From positions 62,001 through 126,000 of the forward strand of contig JBGSIC010000015.1 in NCBI GenBank assembly GCA_041751875.1: a stretch of DNA of 64,000 bases, in the 5' to 3' direction. This DNA is from JBGSIC01 sp041751875. Lineage in GTDB: Bacteria > Bdellovibrionota > FAC87 > UBA2466 > JACKAF01. The notes under the pieces are model-generated. The model did no database searches. It saw only the letters and a program-made list of their open reading frames with translations, and was not told the origin of the DNA. The translations under genes were made by a program, and so were the position numbers. Shown here one piece after another: positions 32,997-41,341 of this stretch (the first letter of the stretch is position 1; the number at the start of each line of letters is the position of its first letter).

Positions 32997-34121
32997 CTAA
33001 GTGCCTTCGGTGAGAAAGCTGATGATGCGGTCGTGTTGGGCCGCCGCGTCTTTTTCGCCAAGCTCCATCAGAGCGTGGAGATAGTTGCGGGTGAACATGA
33101 GGTAGCTGAGCAGATCGCCCAGTTCGGCTTTGGATCCCGCCGAGCCCTTAATAAGCTGACGAAAATGGAAAGGCAGCTCGTCGACAAACTGCTGAGCGAC
33201 ATCGCCGAGATCCATGCTGGGTCGGATGAGTGAAAAATCAATGTGTTTAACAGCCGGGTTCCGGTCAGCGACTTCGTTGAGTCGCATCATGTATTCATAA
33301 TCCATCTCAAGGCTATCGACGAAAATGGAATTAAGCACAGCGCCGGCTACCAGACCGGTGCTCAGCCTTGTGGCCGGTGCCGGTGTTGGCGTGACCGACT
33401 CAGGACTAGTGGTTACACCGATGGCAAGGAGCTGATTGGCGCCTAGGTGAATCGCGGGGCTTAGCGGAAAGCGGAAACGCATGGCTCCGTCACCATAAAA
33501 CCAGTGCCCAATGCGAACCGGTTCAAAAAGAATCGGAATTGAACAGGAAGCCATGATGTGGCGAATACGAATGGGGGTTCGAATGGAAATTCGGCGCTTG
33601 CGCCTAACCACTTTTCTTTCCTCAGTTGAATCAAAAAACACGGTGTTTTCTCCCGTGTTGTAGTTAGTAGTGCTAACCGCCAAACCTTCAACAATGCCTG
33701 ACTCGATGCTTTTTGAGATACGAGAAAAGTGGATGTGCTTCAAAAGGGTCAAGGAGAGTGGGGTGGCGTCGAGAACCGAATTAAACATCTTTCGTTTGGT
33801 GATCTTCGAAAGAAAAAAATCGTTAATGAGCTTGGGGAAAAGAGAAGCAAAAGATTTGAAGTTGGTCTTCATGACTTCTTCAAACTTTAAGTTCCACCAA
33901 AGATCGTACATGCGGGCGGTGGCTTCTAGGATGGGTTGGCCTTGGGCGAGGTAAGCGGCGTTGATGGAACCGGCGGAAATGCCGGTAAAGACCTTAGGCC
34001 GAAAGCAAGGGCCCGCGTTTCTCCCCAGATGGCGCAGAACACCTACCTGGTAGGCGGCTCGGGCTCCACCCGCTGTTAAAACAAGGCCTAGTTTTTTAGA
34101 TTTGGGATCACCGGCTGGCAC
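32997..34121 (-). CDS. Patatin-like phospholipase (RssA/NTE type)
   Basis: Patatins are lipid acyl hydrolases with a Ser-Asp dyad. The oxyanion motif is TAGGARAAYQVGVL, the nucleophile elbow GISAGS and the Asp is in YGDGAMR. The 374-residue length exceeds the minimal domain by about 100 residues at the C-terminus. No signal peptide is seen, so it is probably cytoplasmic or membrane-associated. The GTG start 34121 has weak upstream support. It follows the lptD and TM-protein genes on the same strand, so it may share an envelope-lipid transcript. Confidence 0.85.
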   Translation of the reverse strand: MPAGDPKSKKLGLVLTAGGARAAYQVGVLRHLGRNAGPCFRPKVFTGISAGSINAAYLAQGQPILEATARMYDLWWNLKFEEVMKTNFKSFASLFPKLINDFFLSKITKRKMFNSVLDATPLSLTLLKHIHFSRISKSIESGIVEGLAVSTTNYNTGENTVFFDSTEERKVVRRKRRISIRTPIRIRHIMASCSIPILFEPVRIGHWFYGDGAMRFRFPLSPAIHLGANQLLAIGVTTSPESVTPTPAPATRLSTGLVAGAVLNSIFVDSLEMDYEYMMRLNEVADRNPAVKHIDFSLIRPSMDLGDVAQQFVDELPFHFRQLIKGSAGSKAELGDLLSYLMFTRNYLHALMELGEKDAAAQHDRIISFLTEGT

Positions 34122-34145
34122 TCAATCATTTTACCGTCTTTTTGA

Positions 34146-34583
34146 TCAGTGAGCGAGGAACAGGTGAATTTCACGAGGATGAAAATGTTGGGGGTTGGGA
34201 ATGCTCACCTGGGCGCGGGTTCCATTTTGGGGCAGTGTGCAATAAACACTCCCTGTTTCTAGTACAGATTGCCCGCCGCGTAACTCGTAGCCAATTTGCA
34301 CAGGATAGTTTTTTTGTTTCGCACTTTTCTTCCAAGCTTCGGCAAGTTCAAAATCTAAGTTAAAAGTGTTGCCCACTGTTTGGCGGAGTTCCGCATACTT
34401 GAAAAAAGGATCCAAGCCGGACGATAAAGACAGTTCGGGGTACTGAGAAGTGGTGACCCGTGGGGTGTGGGAGGATTTCCAAAGGCCCATTCCGATAAAG
34501 ATGAGAAACCAGATAGAAAGAAAAAGCGCGCGTTCGGAATGAGTGCGCTTACGACGACCCATCAGTTTTTTTAGCTGCGCCAT
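34146..34583 (-). CDS. Single-pass membrane protein downstream of lptD
   Basis: The 145-residue protein has a basic N-terminus (KKLMGRRKRTHSER), one membrane helix (ALFLSIWFLIFIGMGLW, about 19-35) and a periplasmic tail with strands. No family recognised. It begins 26 bases after lptD on the same strand, so it is likely expressed with LPS-transport machinery and could be an accessory factor in the inner membrane. The topology call (N-in) follows the positive-inside rule. Confidence 0.6.
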   Translation of the reverse strand: MAQLKKLMGRRKRTHSERALFLSIWFLIFIGMGLWKSSHTPRVTTSQYPELSLSSGLDPFFKYAELRQTVGNTFNLDFELAEAWKKSAKQKNYPVQIGYELRGGQSVLETGSVYCTLPQNGTRAQVSIPNPQHFHPREIHLFLAH

Positions 34584-34609
34584 TGGTTTAGTATACCAAA
34601 CATGGAAAC

Positions 34610-36862
34610 TTAGAGCGCCCCAAAGTCGAGTTGAAATCGGAGATTAAAAAAGGGCTGGCTCAATTCGTTTTCGCCCACGTTGATCAAAATAGACCAGCAA
34701 TTTGGCTGTTTGGCACCTAGTAGAAATCCAAGCTGGTAACGGACGAAAGATCCAGTGAGTAAGGAGTATTCCAGATCTCCTAGGATGTCGAAGAATAGCG
34801 GAAGAGTTTTGTACCAGGAAAAAAGGAGAAACTGTTCGTTAAGGGATCGATCTGCTAAAAATTTGAATCGATTTCCCAAACTAAAGCGGTCCCCCTCGGG
34901 AACATGATAGGAAATAAAACTCGACCAATCAAATTCATGCATGAAGGTATTATCGGGTCGGCGCGTTTTTTCCAGGTAGTAATAAGCTTCTGTTTGGGCG
35001 CTAAAGCGGCCTATTCGAAACTCACCCAAGATTTCCAGAGGACCGAACTGCCTAGCGTAACGGGTATCGGAGGCGATGGTGCGAATGTTGTATTGATGAG
35101 AAACCTGAAAGAGGAAAAAACGTTCCGCCCCGTCTTCCGTTTGCCTTCGGAGGCGGTTGATGAGTTCTAAACGCAAGTACTCAAAATTGGACAGCCGGTC
35201 GTAAAGATCAAAACGGGGATTAGAAAGTTCACGGATTTCATCCCGATAAAAGAACGGATGCTCACTGTCTTTGGTCCCCCCGAGAAAAAGGCGATTTGCG
35301 TAAATGAATCGGGGTTGAACAACGTGACTAATTTTCTCATAGCCCTTGATAGACGTATTGTAGGTGCGAGAAATATAGAGCGTGAGCGGGAGTTCAAGAT
35401 CTCCGTAGCTGCGCTGAACCAACTGCGGAGTCGGTACGTCGAAATGGTAAAGGACCAAGCCCGAAGTCAGCGTCGGTTGAAACTGCAACCCTTTTAAAAA
35501 GGGAAAGTTTGCGGTGAGTCGTGGTTCTACATAAAAGCGTTTTCCTTCGCGGATGTAATTACCTGCATGAAAGGAAGTGTCAGGATCGGTGTGGACTTTA
35601 TCCGTTTTCACCAAGGTCTGAGACACCGAATCATAAGAAAGACCGGGACGATAAAAATTCGTGAAGTTTGAGGTCGCTTCAAACAACAGTGTTCGTGAGA
35701 GAAAGGGCGTGGCGATCAGAGAATAGCTTACCGACGGCAGTTTGGTGACTTCGCCGCGATCCACGCCGGTGTCTTTAGAAATAATCATTGACTGGTGATG
35801 TTGGATTTCCGTAGTTAGCAGCGTGGATTCACCTGGCCAGGTAAAAGCTAACTGAGAGCGTAAAGAGGCGCGGTTGGTTTCGACCCCAAGGTCCTCTGAG
35901 TAGTCGAAGAGATAAAAAGGGTCACTCACAAAAAGCAAAGCCTGTTGTAAAAAGGCACGGTCCCCCAGGCCATAGCGATTATTTAACCTGAGCGCGGATT
36001 CCCCAAAGAGTCCCAGAAAACGTGAACGCGTGGGATCATCTAAAGACGGCGTATCCCGATTCGGGTTAAAGCGTCGTTGCAGTAAATACAAGTCAAACTC
36101 ACCAAATTTGTCGTCAGAATAGGCGTAACGGTAGTTAAAACCGAGATGAAGTCCGCGTTTCGTATGCACGCTCGGAGTAATGGTCAGGTCGGACCAGTCA
36201 GACATCGCCCAGTAGTACGGAAGGCTCACCGTGGTACCCAGGTTGGCAACATAGCCCATGCTGGATTGCAAAAAACCCGATTGGCGGCCGGTTTTGATGG
36301 GAAAGAAAAAGTAGGGCAGGTAGAGCACCGGCATGCCGCTGATGTAAGTAATGGCGTCGGTGACGTGCAGGTATTTTCCCACTTCTACGTCAAGGTGTTT
36401 GCCGTAAACCTTCCAGTCGAAATCGCACTGACCCGCCTTTTTTCCCTCAATGGGAATGGTGTTGCAGTTGGAGTACGTGCCTTCTTCGACCGTGTAGTGC
36501 CGACTCGTGAGACGTCGGACGCGCGCTCCCGTGATCACCATACGGCCCGACGACATGACGGCATCTTCCATTGTGGCGTCCTGTCCCTCCAAGCTGTAGT
36601 TCGCGTAGTCACACCAAATATCGAGCTTGCTATCTTTGAAATGGACGTTGCCGCGCGCGGTCGCAATTTGGCGCGACTGATCAATCTCGATTTCTTCGGC
36701 CCAGATTTCTTGATCACCAAACTTAAGCCAGGCATTGCCTTTTGCGGTGGTGATGTTCTTCGCAAAATCGCGTTGATAAAAGTCGGCGCGAAATTGCACG
36801 TCGAGACCGAAGGCCTGCGGGCCTACTAGGAGGAGAAAGAGAAGGCGGAATGCCAATCGCAT
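34610..36862 (-). CDS. lptD: LPS-assembly protein LptD
   Basis: LptD is the outer membrane barrel that places LPS in the outer leaflet. The 750-residue protein has a signal peptide (1-19), an N-terminal OstA/LptA-like domain (about 22-130: AKGNAWLKFGDQEIWAEEIEID, GNVHFKDSKLDIWCDYANYS), then a long barrel with YLPYFFFPIKTGRQSGFL and a C-terminal NCWSI, where LptD proteins carry a Cys used in disulfides. Cys residues in the N-terminal part (WCDY, SNCN, QCDF) could pair with it. The start codon directly follows the thiolase stop (TAAATG), so translation is probably coupled. LptE and the Lpt ABC genes are not in the window. Confidence 0.92.
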   Translation of the reverse strand: MRLAFRLLFLLLVGPQAFGLDVQFRADFYQRDFAKNITTAKGNAWLKFGDQEIWAEEIEIDQSRQIATARGNVHFKDSKLDIWCDYANYSLEGQDATMEDAVMSSGRMVITGARVRRLTSRHYTVEEGTYSNCNTIPIEGKKAGQCDFDWKVYGKHLDVEVGKYLHVTDAITYISGMPVLYLPYFFFPIKTGRQSGFLQSSMGYVANLGTTVSLPYYWAMSDWSDLTITPSVHTKRGLHLGFNYRYAYSDDKFGEFDLYLLQRRFNPNRDTPSLDDPTRSRFLGLFGESALRLNNRYGLGDRAFLQQALLFVSDPFYLFDYSEDLGVETNRASLRSQLAFTWPGESTLLTTEIQHHQSMIISKDTGVDRGEVTKLPSVSYSLIATPFLSRTLLFEATSNFTNFYRPGLSYDSVSQTLVKTDKVHTDPDTSFHAGNYIREGKRFYVEPRLTANFPFLKGLQFQPTLTSGLVLYHFDVPTPQLVQRSYGDLELPLTLYISRTYNTSIKGYEKISHVVQPRFIYANRLFLGGTKDSEHPFFYRDEIRELSNPRFDLYDRLSNFEYLRLELINRLRRQTEDGAERFFLFQVSHQYNIRTIASDTRYARQFGPLEILGEFRIGRFSAQTEAYYYLEKTRRPDNTFMHEFDWSSFISYHVPEGDRFSLGNRFKFLADRSLNEQFLLFSWYKTLPLFFDILGDLEYSLLTGSFVRYQLGFLLGAKQPNCWSILINVGENELSQPFFNLRFQLDFGAL

Positions 36863-38041
36863 TTAAAGCTCAACCAACACAGCTTGTCCTTGCCCGCCGC
36901 CAATGCAAGCCGAGGCGAGGCCTCGCTTCTTGCCTGTGCGCTTAAGATCATAAAGGAGGTGGGTCACGAGGCGGGCACCGGTGGCCGCCAAGGGATGTCC
37001 GATGGAGATACCTCCGCCATTGAGATTCGTGCGCGCGCGATCTAGCCCCAACTCTTTTTCCACGACTAGATATTGGGCGGCAAACGCTTCATTTACTTCA
37101 ACACGGTCCATATCCTTTAACGACAATTTCGTTTTTTCGAGTAGGGCGCGGATGGCGGGGATAGGGCCCATTCCCATACGCTTGGGATCGACACCGACCA
37201 CGTGGCTCGCGATGTATTTTCCCAAAATGGGCCAACCCTTTTTGAGCGCGTGAGAAGCGGTTGTCAGGACCAGGGCTGCGGCTCCGTCGTTGATCCCGCT
37301 CGCGTTGCCGGCCGTGGTGACCCCGTCTTTTTTGAAAACCGGTTTTAGTTTGGTGAGCCCTTCAAGGGTGGAATCAGGGCGTACGTGTTCATCCTGCGCA
37401 AAAACCGTGGTGCCCTTTTTACTCACCAGAGAAATCGGGGCGATTTCCTCTTTTAGGAAACCTTCTTTTTGGGCTCGCGCAGCTTGCTGCTGAGAACGAA
37501 GAGCAAAGGCATCGCAAGCTTCTCGGGAGATACCATGTTCGGACGCCATCAGTTCAGCGGTACCCGACATGGCAATTTCCGCAAAGGCGTCATAGAGGCC
37601 CGACACGAGGGAGTCCTCCATTTCCGAGTGATTCATCCGGTAGCCAAACCGCGCTCCTCTTAATACATAGGGCGCCTGGCTCATGTTCTCCGCACCTCCT
37701 ACCAAAACCGTCGTGGCTTCTCCGGTCTGCAGAAAGCGAACGCCCTGGCAAATGGCTTCAAAGCCTGACCCACAAAGCCTATTTACGGTGACCGCCGGAA
37801 CTGCCGCGGGAACTCCTGCGCGCAATCCCACATGACGGGCCAAGTACGGCGCATCGGAAGACGTTTGCAGAACGTTGCCAAAAATAACGTGGTCAATCTC
37901 CTGTGGCTGGATCCCTGCGCTGGAAAGGGCCGCCTGGGTGGCATGCAGAGCGAGCTCGGTTGCTGTGAGGTGCTTGAGACTGCCCCCGAAAGTTCCAAAC
38001 GGGGTGCGTTTTGCCGCTACGAAAACGATGGATTCACTCAT
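36863..38041 (-). CDS. Acetyl-CoA C-acetyltransferase (thiolase)
   Basis: Thiolases split or form acetoacetyl-CoA and longer 3-ketoacyl-CoA. The catalytic Cys is in VNRLCGSGFEAICQG, the His in GGGISIGHPLAATGAR and the second Cys in ASACIGGGQGQA. The 392-residue length is normal. The family call is secure; biosynthetic (AtoB/PhaA) versus degradative (FadA) cannot be decided, but the length favours the former. It is immediately upstream of lptD with no intergenic base, an unusual metabolic/envelope pairing. Confidence 0.93.
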   Translation of the reverse strand: MSESIVFVAAKRTPFGTFGGSLKHLTATELALHATQAALSSAGIQPQEIDHVIFGNVLQTSSDAPYLARHVGLRAGVPAAVPAVTVNRLCGSGFEAICQGVRFLQTGEATTVLVGGAENMSQAPYVLRGARFGYRMNHSEMEDSLVSGLYDAFAEIAMSGTAELMASEHGISREACDAFALRSQQQAARAQKEGFLKEEIAPISLVSKKGTTVFAQDEHVRPDSTLEGLTKLKPVFKKDGVTTAGNASGINDGAAALVLTTASHALKKGWPILGKYIASHVVGVDPKRMGMGPIPAIRALLEKTKLSLKDMDRVEVNEAFAAQYLVVEKELGLDRARTNLNGGGISIGHPLAATGARLVTHLLYDLKRTGKKRGLASACIGGGQGQAVLVEL

Positions 38042-38134
38042 GTTGCTTGGTAAACCTTTTTATTGAAAGTTTCGAGACCGACAAAATACCCGATTCGGGC
38101 AAAGGGGTAAACCAAAGCCCACAAAGGAGATCAC

Positions 38135-38164
38135 TTGAATTTCTGACCCACTATCTTCTATGCT
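38135..38164 (+). promoter_or_regulatory. Possible promoter giving a leaderless mRNA
   Basis: TTGAAT (38135-38140), an 18-base spacer and TATGCT (38159-38164). ATG 38171 is seven bases past the -10, about where transcription would start, and no ribosome-binding site is present. Confidence 0.4.
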
Positions 38165-38170
38165 CTGCCG

Positions 38171-38902
38171 ATGCAAAATGCGGCGCAACGAGTCCTAGTC
38201 AACCCCGTGTCTTTGAAAGACTGTCTAGCCTGGAAAGGCGAAGATGCAGCGCGTCTATTGGATCTTTCGTTCGTTCGTTTGGTAATTGAGGATCAGGAGG
38301 GGTGGGCGGCATTCACCGAACCCAACTCCCTGGAACTTTCCCTCGATCTGGCGGGAATCAAATTGAACGTATTGGCCTCCGTCCAGACCCGGGGCAAAGG
38401 CTGGATGCGACTCAATCTCGACAAGCTAGTCCCGAGCGCGCGCTCGCACATGAAGTCCTTTTTATCGCCCAAGAAAATTGGGGAATCGCTCTTGGAAGAC
38501 GCGCGTACGCCCGCTGCGAGACACTTTCATGGGTTAAACGAGAGCGAGCTGTGGTTTGACGAAAAAGGTTCCCTTCTTTTTTCCTATTTAGATCTCAAAC
38601 AATCCGACTTGCAGTTTGTGATGCACCTGCCAGGTTTGGGTGGGCCATTGGGCGTGGGGACCATGCCGCGATCCCAGTACATCGAACTAAGTCGGGTAGA
38701 CGAAAAGTTACCACTTGCACCGCTTACGGATGGGGAAATCTATCAGCGCGCGGGCGAGAGCCGAGACATCATCACAAACTTTCGCCCAAACGGGCAAAGA
38801 GAGTTTCAGGTGAAACAGCACCTCTTGCAAGTGATCAGTGAGTTTCTCTACAGCCGCAGAGGCCGCGCGGAATCGGCGGAACTGGCTTCCCGAACTCTCT
38901 AA
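38171..38902 (+). CDS. Cytoplasmic protein of unknown function, possibly PilZ-like
   Basis: No signal peptide or membrane helix is seen in the 243-residue product. A strand-rich centre (LELSLDLAGIKLNVLASVQ, then GWMRLNLDKLVPSAR) and the following HMKSFLSPKKIGESLLED are the most structured parts. The Arg/beta pattern faintly recalls PilZ domains, but the RxxxR and D/NxSxxG motifs of c-di-GMP binding are not clear, so I do not assign one. The 3' end shares CTAA with the convergent thioesterase (four-base overlap). Confidence 0.55.
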   Translation: MQNAAQRVLVNPVSLKDCLAWKGEDAARLLDLSFVRLVIEDQEGWAAFTEPNSLELSLDLAGIKLNVLASVQTRGKGWMRLNLDKLVPSARSHMKSFLSPKKIGESLLEDARTPAARHFHGLNESELWFDEKGSLLFSYLDLKQSDLQFVMHLPGLGGPLGVGTMPRSQYIELSRVDEKLPLAPLTDGEIYQRAGESRDIITNFRPNGQREFQVKQHLLQVISEFLYSRRGRAESAELASRTL

Positions 38903-39321
38903 GCTTTTTTCCAAAAATACGGTATTGCGTCTTCGGGGAGCGAGGTGCGTTTTTGAGTTTTAATATCGACCACGGCAAATTCCAGTGTCCCACGCGAATG
39001 AAGAGTCTCTTTTGTTTGATCGCGGATTTCAAATTCGACAACCAATTTACTTTCTTCAGACACCGAGATAAACGAACGCACAAAAATAATCTGCCCGAAG
39101 AGAATGGGCCGTAAATAATCGACTTGCGATCGGCGAGTGAAAAACGCGATTCCCGTTTTCAGAAGATCGTCGACAGTTTTGCCCATTGTCTTTTCTAGGA
39201 AAAGCCAACGCGAAGTAATGACGTAATCGAGATAGACGCTCACATTCACATGCCCGTACGGATCGAGATCGGTGAAACGGACCGGAAGTTCGTACTCGTA
39301 ATAAATGGGTTCGTAATTCAT
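38899..39321 (-). CDS. Acyl-CoA thioesterase (4-hydroxybenzoyl-CoA thioesterase/FadM type hotdog)
   Basis: The 140-residue protein is a single hotdog domain. The catalytic stretch is VRFTDLDPYGHVNVSVYLDYV, where the Asp and the GH-N pattern mark the 4HBT/YbgC family. Further family pattern: SQVDYLRPILFGQ and VEFEIRDQ. It should release fatty acid from acyl-CoA. Specificity cannot be told. It is alone on the strand and its upstream region (39322-39627) holds a near-palindrome at 39381. Confidence 0.85.
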   Translation of the reverse strand: MNYEPIYYEYELPVRFTDLDPYGHVNVSVYLDYVITSRWLFLEKTMGKTVDDLLKTGIAFFTRRSQVDYLRPILFGQIIFVRSFISVSEESKLVVEFEIRDQTKETLHSRGTLEFAVVDIKTQKRTSLPEDAIPYFWKKA

Positions 39322-39627
39322 GCCGCCTTTCTACCTGATGGGAGTAGCAGGGCAAAGCAAGATGCGAAATTATGCGACAAACTGTGCACGTGAACAGTTG
39401 GGGCGCCTAACACCCTAATAACACTAGGTATTTAGAGCGGGGTAGCAGGCGGGGCACAGTTGGCGCGGGCATCGTCGAACTACCTGACAGCCGTCATTCG
39501 GCTCAGCCACGCCTAAATGCGCCCCGAGCCTGGGGCAGCCTGAACCCAGCCTGGGAGTGGCGGTGTGGCTTTTGCACTTCTAAGGGATGTGCTGTGACGC
39601 CCTTTTTATGCCTCGCAGTACCTTAAA
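39322..39627. other. Intergenic region between divergent genes
   Basis: The 306 bases between the thioesterase and the large secreted protein hold the CTGTxCACGTGAACAG near-palindrome (39381-39398) and small GC-rich stem-loops near 39522-39560 (CCCC/GGGG and CCCAG-C-CTGGG). I see no gene, and no clear promoter with both boxes. Confidence 0.5.
39381..39398. repeat. Near-perfect ACTGT-CACGTG-ACAGT palindrome
   Basis: ACTGTGCACGTGAACAGT pairs with itself except for one position. Apart from that base it equals the core of the perfect 22-base palindrome at 48144-48165, so the two are copies of one element. Here it lies between divergent genes, where an operator would be expected. Confidence 0.6.
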
Positions 39628-41328
39628 ATGCGGAATTTCTTACAGAAATATGCGCTTTGGATGATCGTGGGCATCAGCCTTGTGCTGGTGAACTACTCTA
39701 CACCCGCTTGGGGTGCGCCAGGCGTCGGTACACCCGCTGGGGTCGCTACCGTGGATCCCGTCGCCGACCCGATCAAGTATTTGGTCCAAAAGCACAAGGA
39801 AGGTCTGGACCAATTGAAGATCAGTCAAACCAGCGACGCAGATGCTTCCGACGCTTTGGCGACTGTCCTTGCGACAGAGCGCTTACTCGCCGCTCGTCCT
39901 GAATTTAAAGAACCGGTGAAACTCGAACTACAACGCCACTACGACGAAAGTTTTCCTCGCGAAGGAGATGAGAGGCCTTTTAATTTCCAAAGCGAATTTA
40001 CCAAGGCTTGCGACGATAACGTGAGTGGAAGTGCCAATGAAGTTTTTACTGGCTTTCTCAATCGTTCGAGTACGACATCGCGTGGGCCGCACTCAGGCGG
40101 GGCAACCACCACTACCGGTGATGACCCGTGCGACAAAATTGAGCCTCTGAGTGAGGCGAAGCTAGAAGGTCTTACCGCAGACATTACTGCCCGACCTGAT
40201 TCTGGTGCTGACGTTGCCAGAGAAGCGCAAGCCGGTGAAGAAGATGACGCCGAAAAAGATAAAGACGGCAAAGACAAAAAAGACGAAAAAACGGCGGGCA
40301 AGGAAGATGACGACGCGGATGCCGACCAGCGGGCTCGTGAACAAGCTTTGAAAGACCAACTCGACCAAGCACGCTTGGCGCAGGCCCTGGCGGGATTGCA
40401 AGATCATCAGGCTCAAGAAGAAGAAGGCTCGGGATCGGGTGGTGGCGGCGAAGGCAGTGGCTCGGGTGGTGGCGGCGAAGGCAGCGGCGGCGGCGGTCAA
40501 GGGGAAGGCGGAAAGCCTCCTAGAATTCCCAAGAGCGACAACAGAGGCATCGCCGATCTTTTGAAAAACCAAAATAAAAACGGAAACAACGACTTTTTAA
40601 AATCCCTAGCGGAAAGCGCGGGGAAGAAGAAAGAAGATAAGGACGATAAAAAGAAGGAAGGCAAAAGCCTTTTCGACCTCGTTTCGAGTCCCAAAAAAGA
40701 AAACAAAGATGATGATCTTTTAAAGCCTCCTCCCCCGGCGAACGATCCGACTGAAGAGTTTGCTGATGTAGCGCCGCGTCCTTTGGGGGAAGTCCCGCCC
40801 GTAATGGCGACACCTCAAGGCCCGCAATTTTTTAACCCTAACCAAGGCGGATTCGGTGCGGGTGGCTTGGGAGGTGGTGGATTTGGTGGCGGAATGATGG
40901 GGGGCGGAATGGGAATGCAAACAGCCGGGTTAGACGGCGGTGGGGACTTGGGCCCCTTAGGTTATGAGGGTGCCGGACAATCGAACGGAGCTGGATACAA
41001 AATTCCCACCACCAATGCGGGTTCAGGCCCTGGTTTTAGCGGTGGCGGTGGCGGAGGCGATAGTGGGGATGAAGGCGACGGGGGCGGCGACGCTCTGGCC
41101 GCGCTTTATGGAACCTCCCTTAAAGGAACGAATCTTCCGCAAGGTGCGAACCTAGGCGACGTGCAAAGAGGTTCGGGTTCCGATTGGATTTTTAATGCTT
41201 TTACTCGGGCTCTTAACGGGAACATTTGCGCGTTACCCGATAAGGAGCGCCCGGCTATTTGCTATCACCCTCGTTCGCCGCGCACAGGAACTCTTTTGGA
41301 CGTATCAGGTCCGGAGCAAGATATTTAA
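39628..41328 (+). CDS. Large secreted Gly-rich, charged low-complexity protein
   Basis: The 566-residue product has a signal peptide (about 1-30, PAWG-AP). A helical part (45-130) contains two Cys-bearing segments (KACDDN, DDPCDK). It is followed by an Asp/Lys-rich stretch (about 200-240), a Gly/Ser/Glu tandem repeat (about 268-300), more Lys/Asp-rich sequence, and a Gly/Met segment (FGGGMMGGGMGMQ). The C-terminus is ordered (SDWIFNAFTRALNGNICALPD...ICYHP) with two Cys. No family known. It is 13 bases ahead of another exported protein, and a subtilase follows, so a secreted-protein operon is likely. ATG 39628 lacks a ribosome site. Confidence 0.65.
   Translation: MRNFLQKYALWMIVGISLVLVNYSTPAWGAPGVGTPAGVATVDPVADPIKYLVQKHKEGLDQLKISQTSDADASDALATVLATERLLAARPEFKEPVKLELQRHYDESFPREGDERPFNFQSEFTKACDDNVSGSANEVFTGFLNRSSTTSRGPHSGGATTTTGDDPCDKIEPLSEAKLEGLTADITARPDSGADVAREAQAGEEDDAEKDKDGKDKKDEKTAGKEDDDADADQRAREQALKDQLDQARLAQALAGLQDHQAQEEEGSGSGGGGEGSGSGGGGEGSGGGGQGEGGKPPRIPKSDNRGIADLLKNQNKNGNNDFLKSLAESAGKKKEDKDDKKKEGKSLFDLVSSPKKENKDDDLLKPPPPANDPTEEFADVAPRPLGEVPPVMATPQGPQFFNPNQGGFGAGGLGGGGFGGGMMGGGMGMQTAGLDGGGDLGPLGYEGAGQSNGAGYKIPTTNAGSGPGFSGGGGGGDSGDEGDGGGDALAALYGTSLKGTNLPQGANLGDVQRGSGSDWIFNAFTRALNGNICALPDKERPAICYHPRSPRTGTLLDVSGPEQDI
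40432..40485 (+). repeat. 27-base tandem repeat inside the Gly-rich gene
   Basis: Two in-frame 27-base copies (GGxTCGGGTGGTGGCGGCGA then AGGCAGT/C) differ at two positions and are followed by a partial third. They encode GSGGGGEGS units, a flexible linker, and could change copy number by slippage without a frameshift. Confidence 0.8.
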
Positions 41329-41341
41329 TTAGGAGAACAAC

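Noticed and set aside
36146..36829. 227-codon open frame antisense to lptD
   Set aside because: It lies wholly inside the OstA/barrel coding region and shows no domain.
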